Positions 63,976 through 64,000 of a stretch of DNA of 64,000 bases are shown here, piece after piece (the first letter of the stretch is position 1; the number at the start of each line of letters is the position of its first letter). The stretch is from NCBI RefSeq assembly GCF_900141735.1, contig NZ_FQYO01000001.1:372001-436000 (forward strand), written 5' to 3'. A program made the position numbers and the translations under genes. Origin of the DNA: Wenxinia saemankumensis (GTDB lineage Bacteria; Pseudomonadota; Alphaproteobacteria; Rhodobacterales; Rhodobacteraceae). The notes beneath the pieces were generated by a model. The model saw only the letters and a program-made list of their open reading frames with translations, was not told the origin of the DNA and did no database searches.

Positions 63976-64000
63976 GCCGGTCTGGTCGAGGAGGCGCGGC

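Overview
The window is a very GC-rich chromosomal stretch with dense short-gap operons. It most resembles an alphaproteobacterium of the Rhodobacterales/Rhodobacteraceae type. The reasons are HWE-family histidine kinases, an EcfG-type sigma factor with GGAAC...GTT promoters, a GapR (DUF2312) nucleoid protein, a GTTC-N7-GTTC SOS box, TRAP and UGP-type transporters, a corrinoid-protein/DUF1638 operon, and a repeat ending in GGAGTATTTG.AGCAAGATAAGAG. No rRNA, tRNA, CRISPR array, insertion sequence or prophage was seen. Many long reading frames on the opposite strand are GC-driven shadows of real genes and are left out.

Layout. Positions 1-12.3 kb form a stress and signalling block: aldehyde reductase, HWE kinase, a small membrane protein, the sigma factor EcfG, a DUF892 ferritin-like stress protein, a GH25 lysozyme-like lipoprotein, a hybrid PAS kinase, and an OmpR-type regulator with a GAF kinase. 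At least three of these genes have well-placed EcfG-type promoters. Positions 12.4-23.5 kb are a catabolic locus for a small sulfated compound: a UGP/Mal-type ABC importer, two sulfatases and a formylglycine-generating enzyme on the minus strand, with a LysR regulator and a third sulfatase diverging. The sulfatases show no signal peptides, so desulfation probably happens after uptake. Positions 23.7-29.7 kb hold a complete Mrp cation/proton antiporter operon (A/B fused, C, D, E, F, G).

Positions 30-39 kb are signalling again: an HWE kinase convergent with a PAS-GGDEF-EAL protein, then a HisKA_3 kinase/LuxR-type regulator pair followed by two divergent genes for exported, Asp/Arg/Gly-rich small proteins. 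The same 14-bp sequence precedes the kinase gene and lies between those two genes. Positions 39-40.6 kb hold a gamma-glutamyl-type pair (class II amidotransferase, poly-gamma-glutamate hydrolase). Positions 40.9-50.1 kb form a metal-resistance island: a DUF411 protein, a Zn/Cd/Pb-type P-ATPase with a divergent CadR/ZntR-like MerR regulator and a YnfA membrane protein, then two DUF305 proteins, a cytochrome c, CopZ, CopA and CueR. Three MerR-type promoters with 19-bp spacers are readable.

Positions 50.2-53.3 kb carry a TRAP transporter, and 53.4-58 kb a mix of small genes (small membrane protein, GapR, a conserved hypothetical, an iron-type ABC permease without partners, a hemerythrin). Positions 58.1-60.4 kb hold a corrinoid-protein operon with DUF1638, YbjQ and two tiny membrane proteins. 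Positions 60.6-61.7 kb carry an SplB-related radical SAM protein behind an SOS box. From 61.8 kb to the right edge runs a molybdopterin-dependent aldehyde/xanthine dehydrogenase large subunit whose start may lie outside the window.
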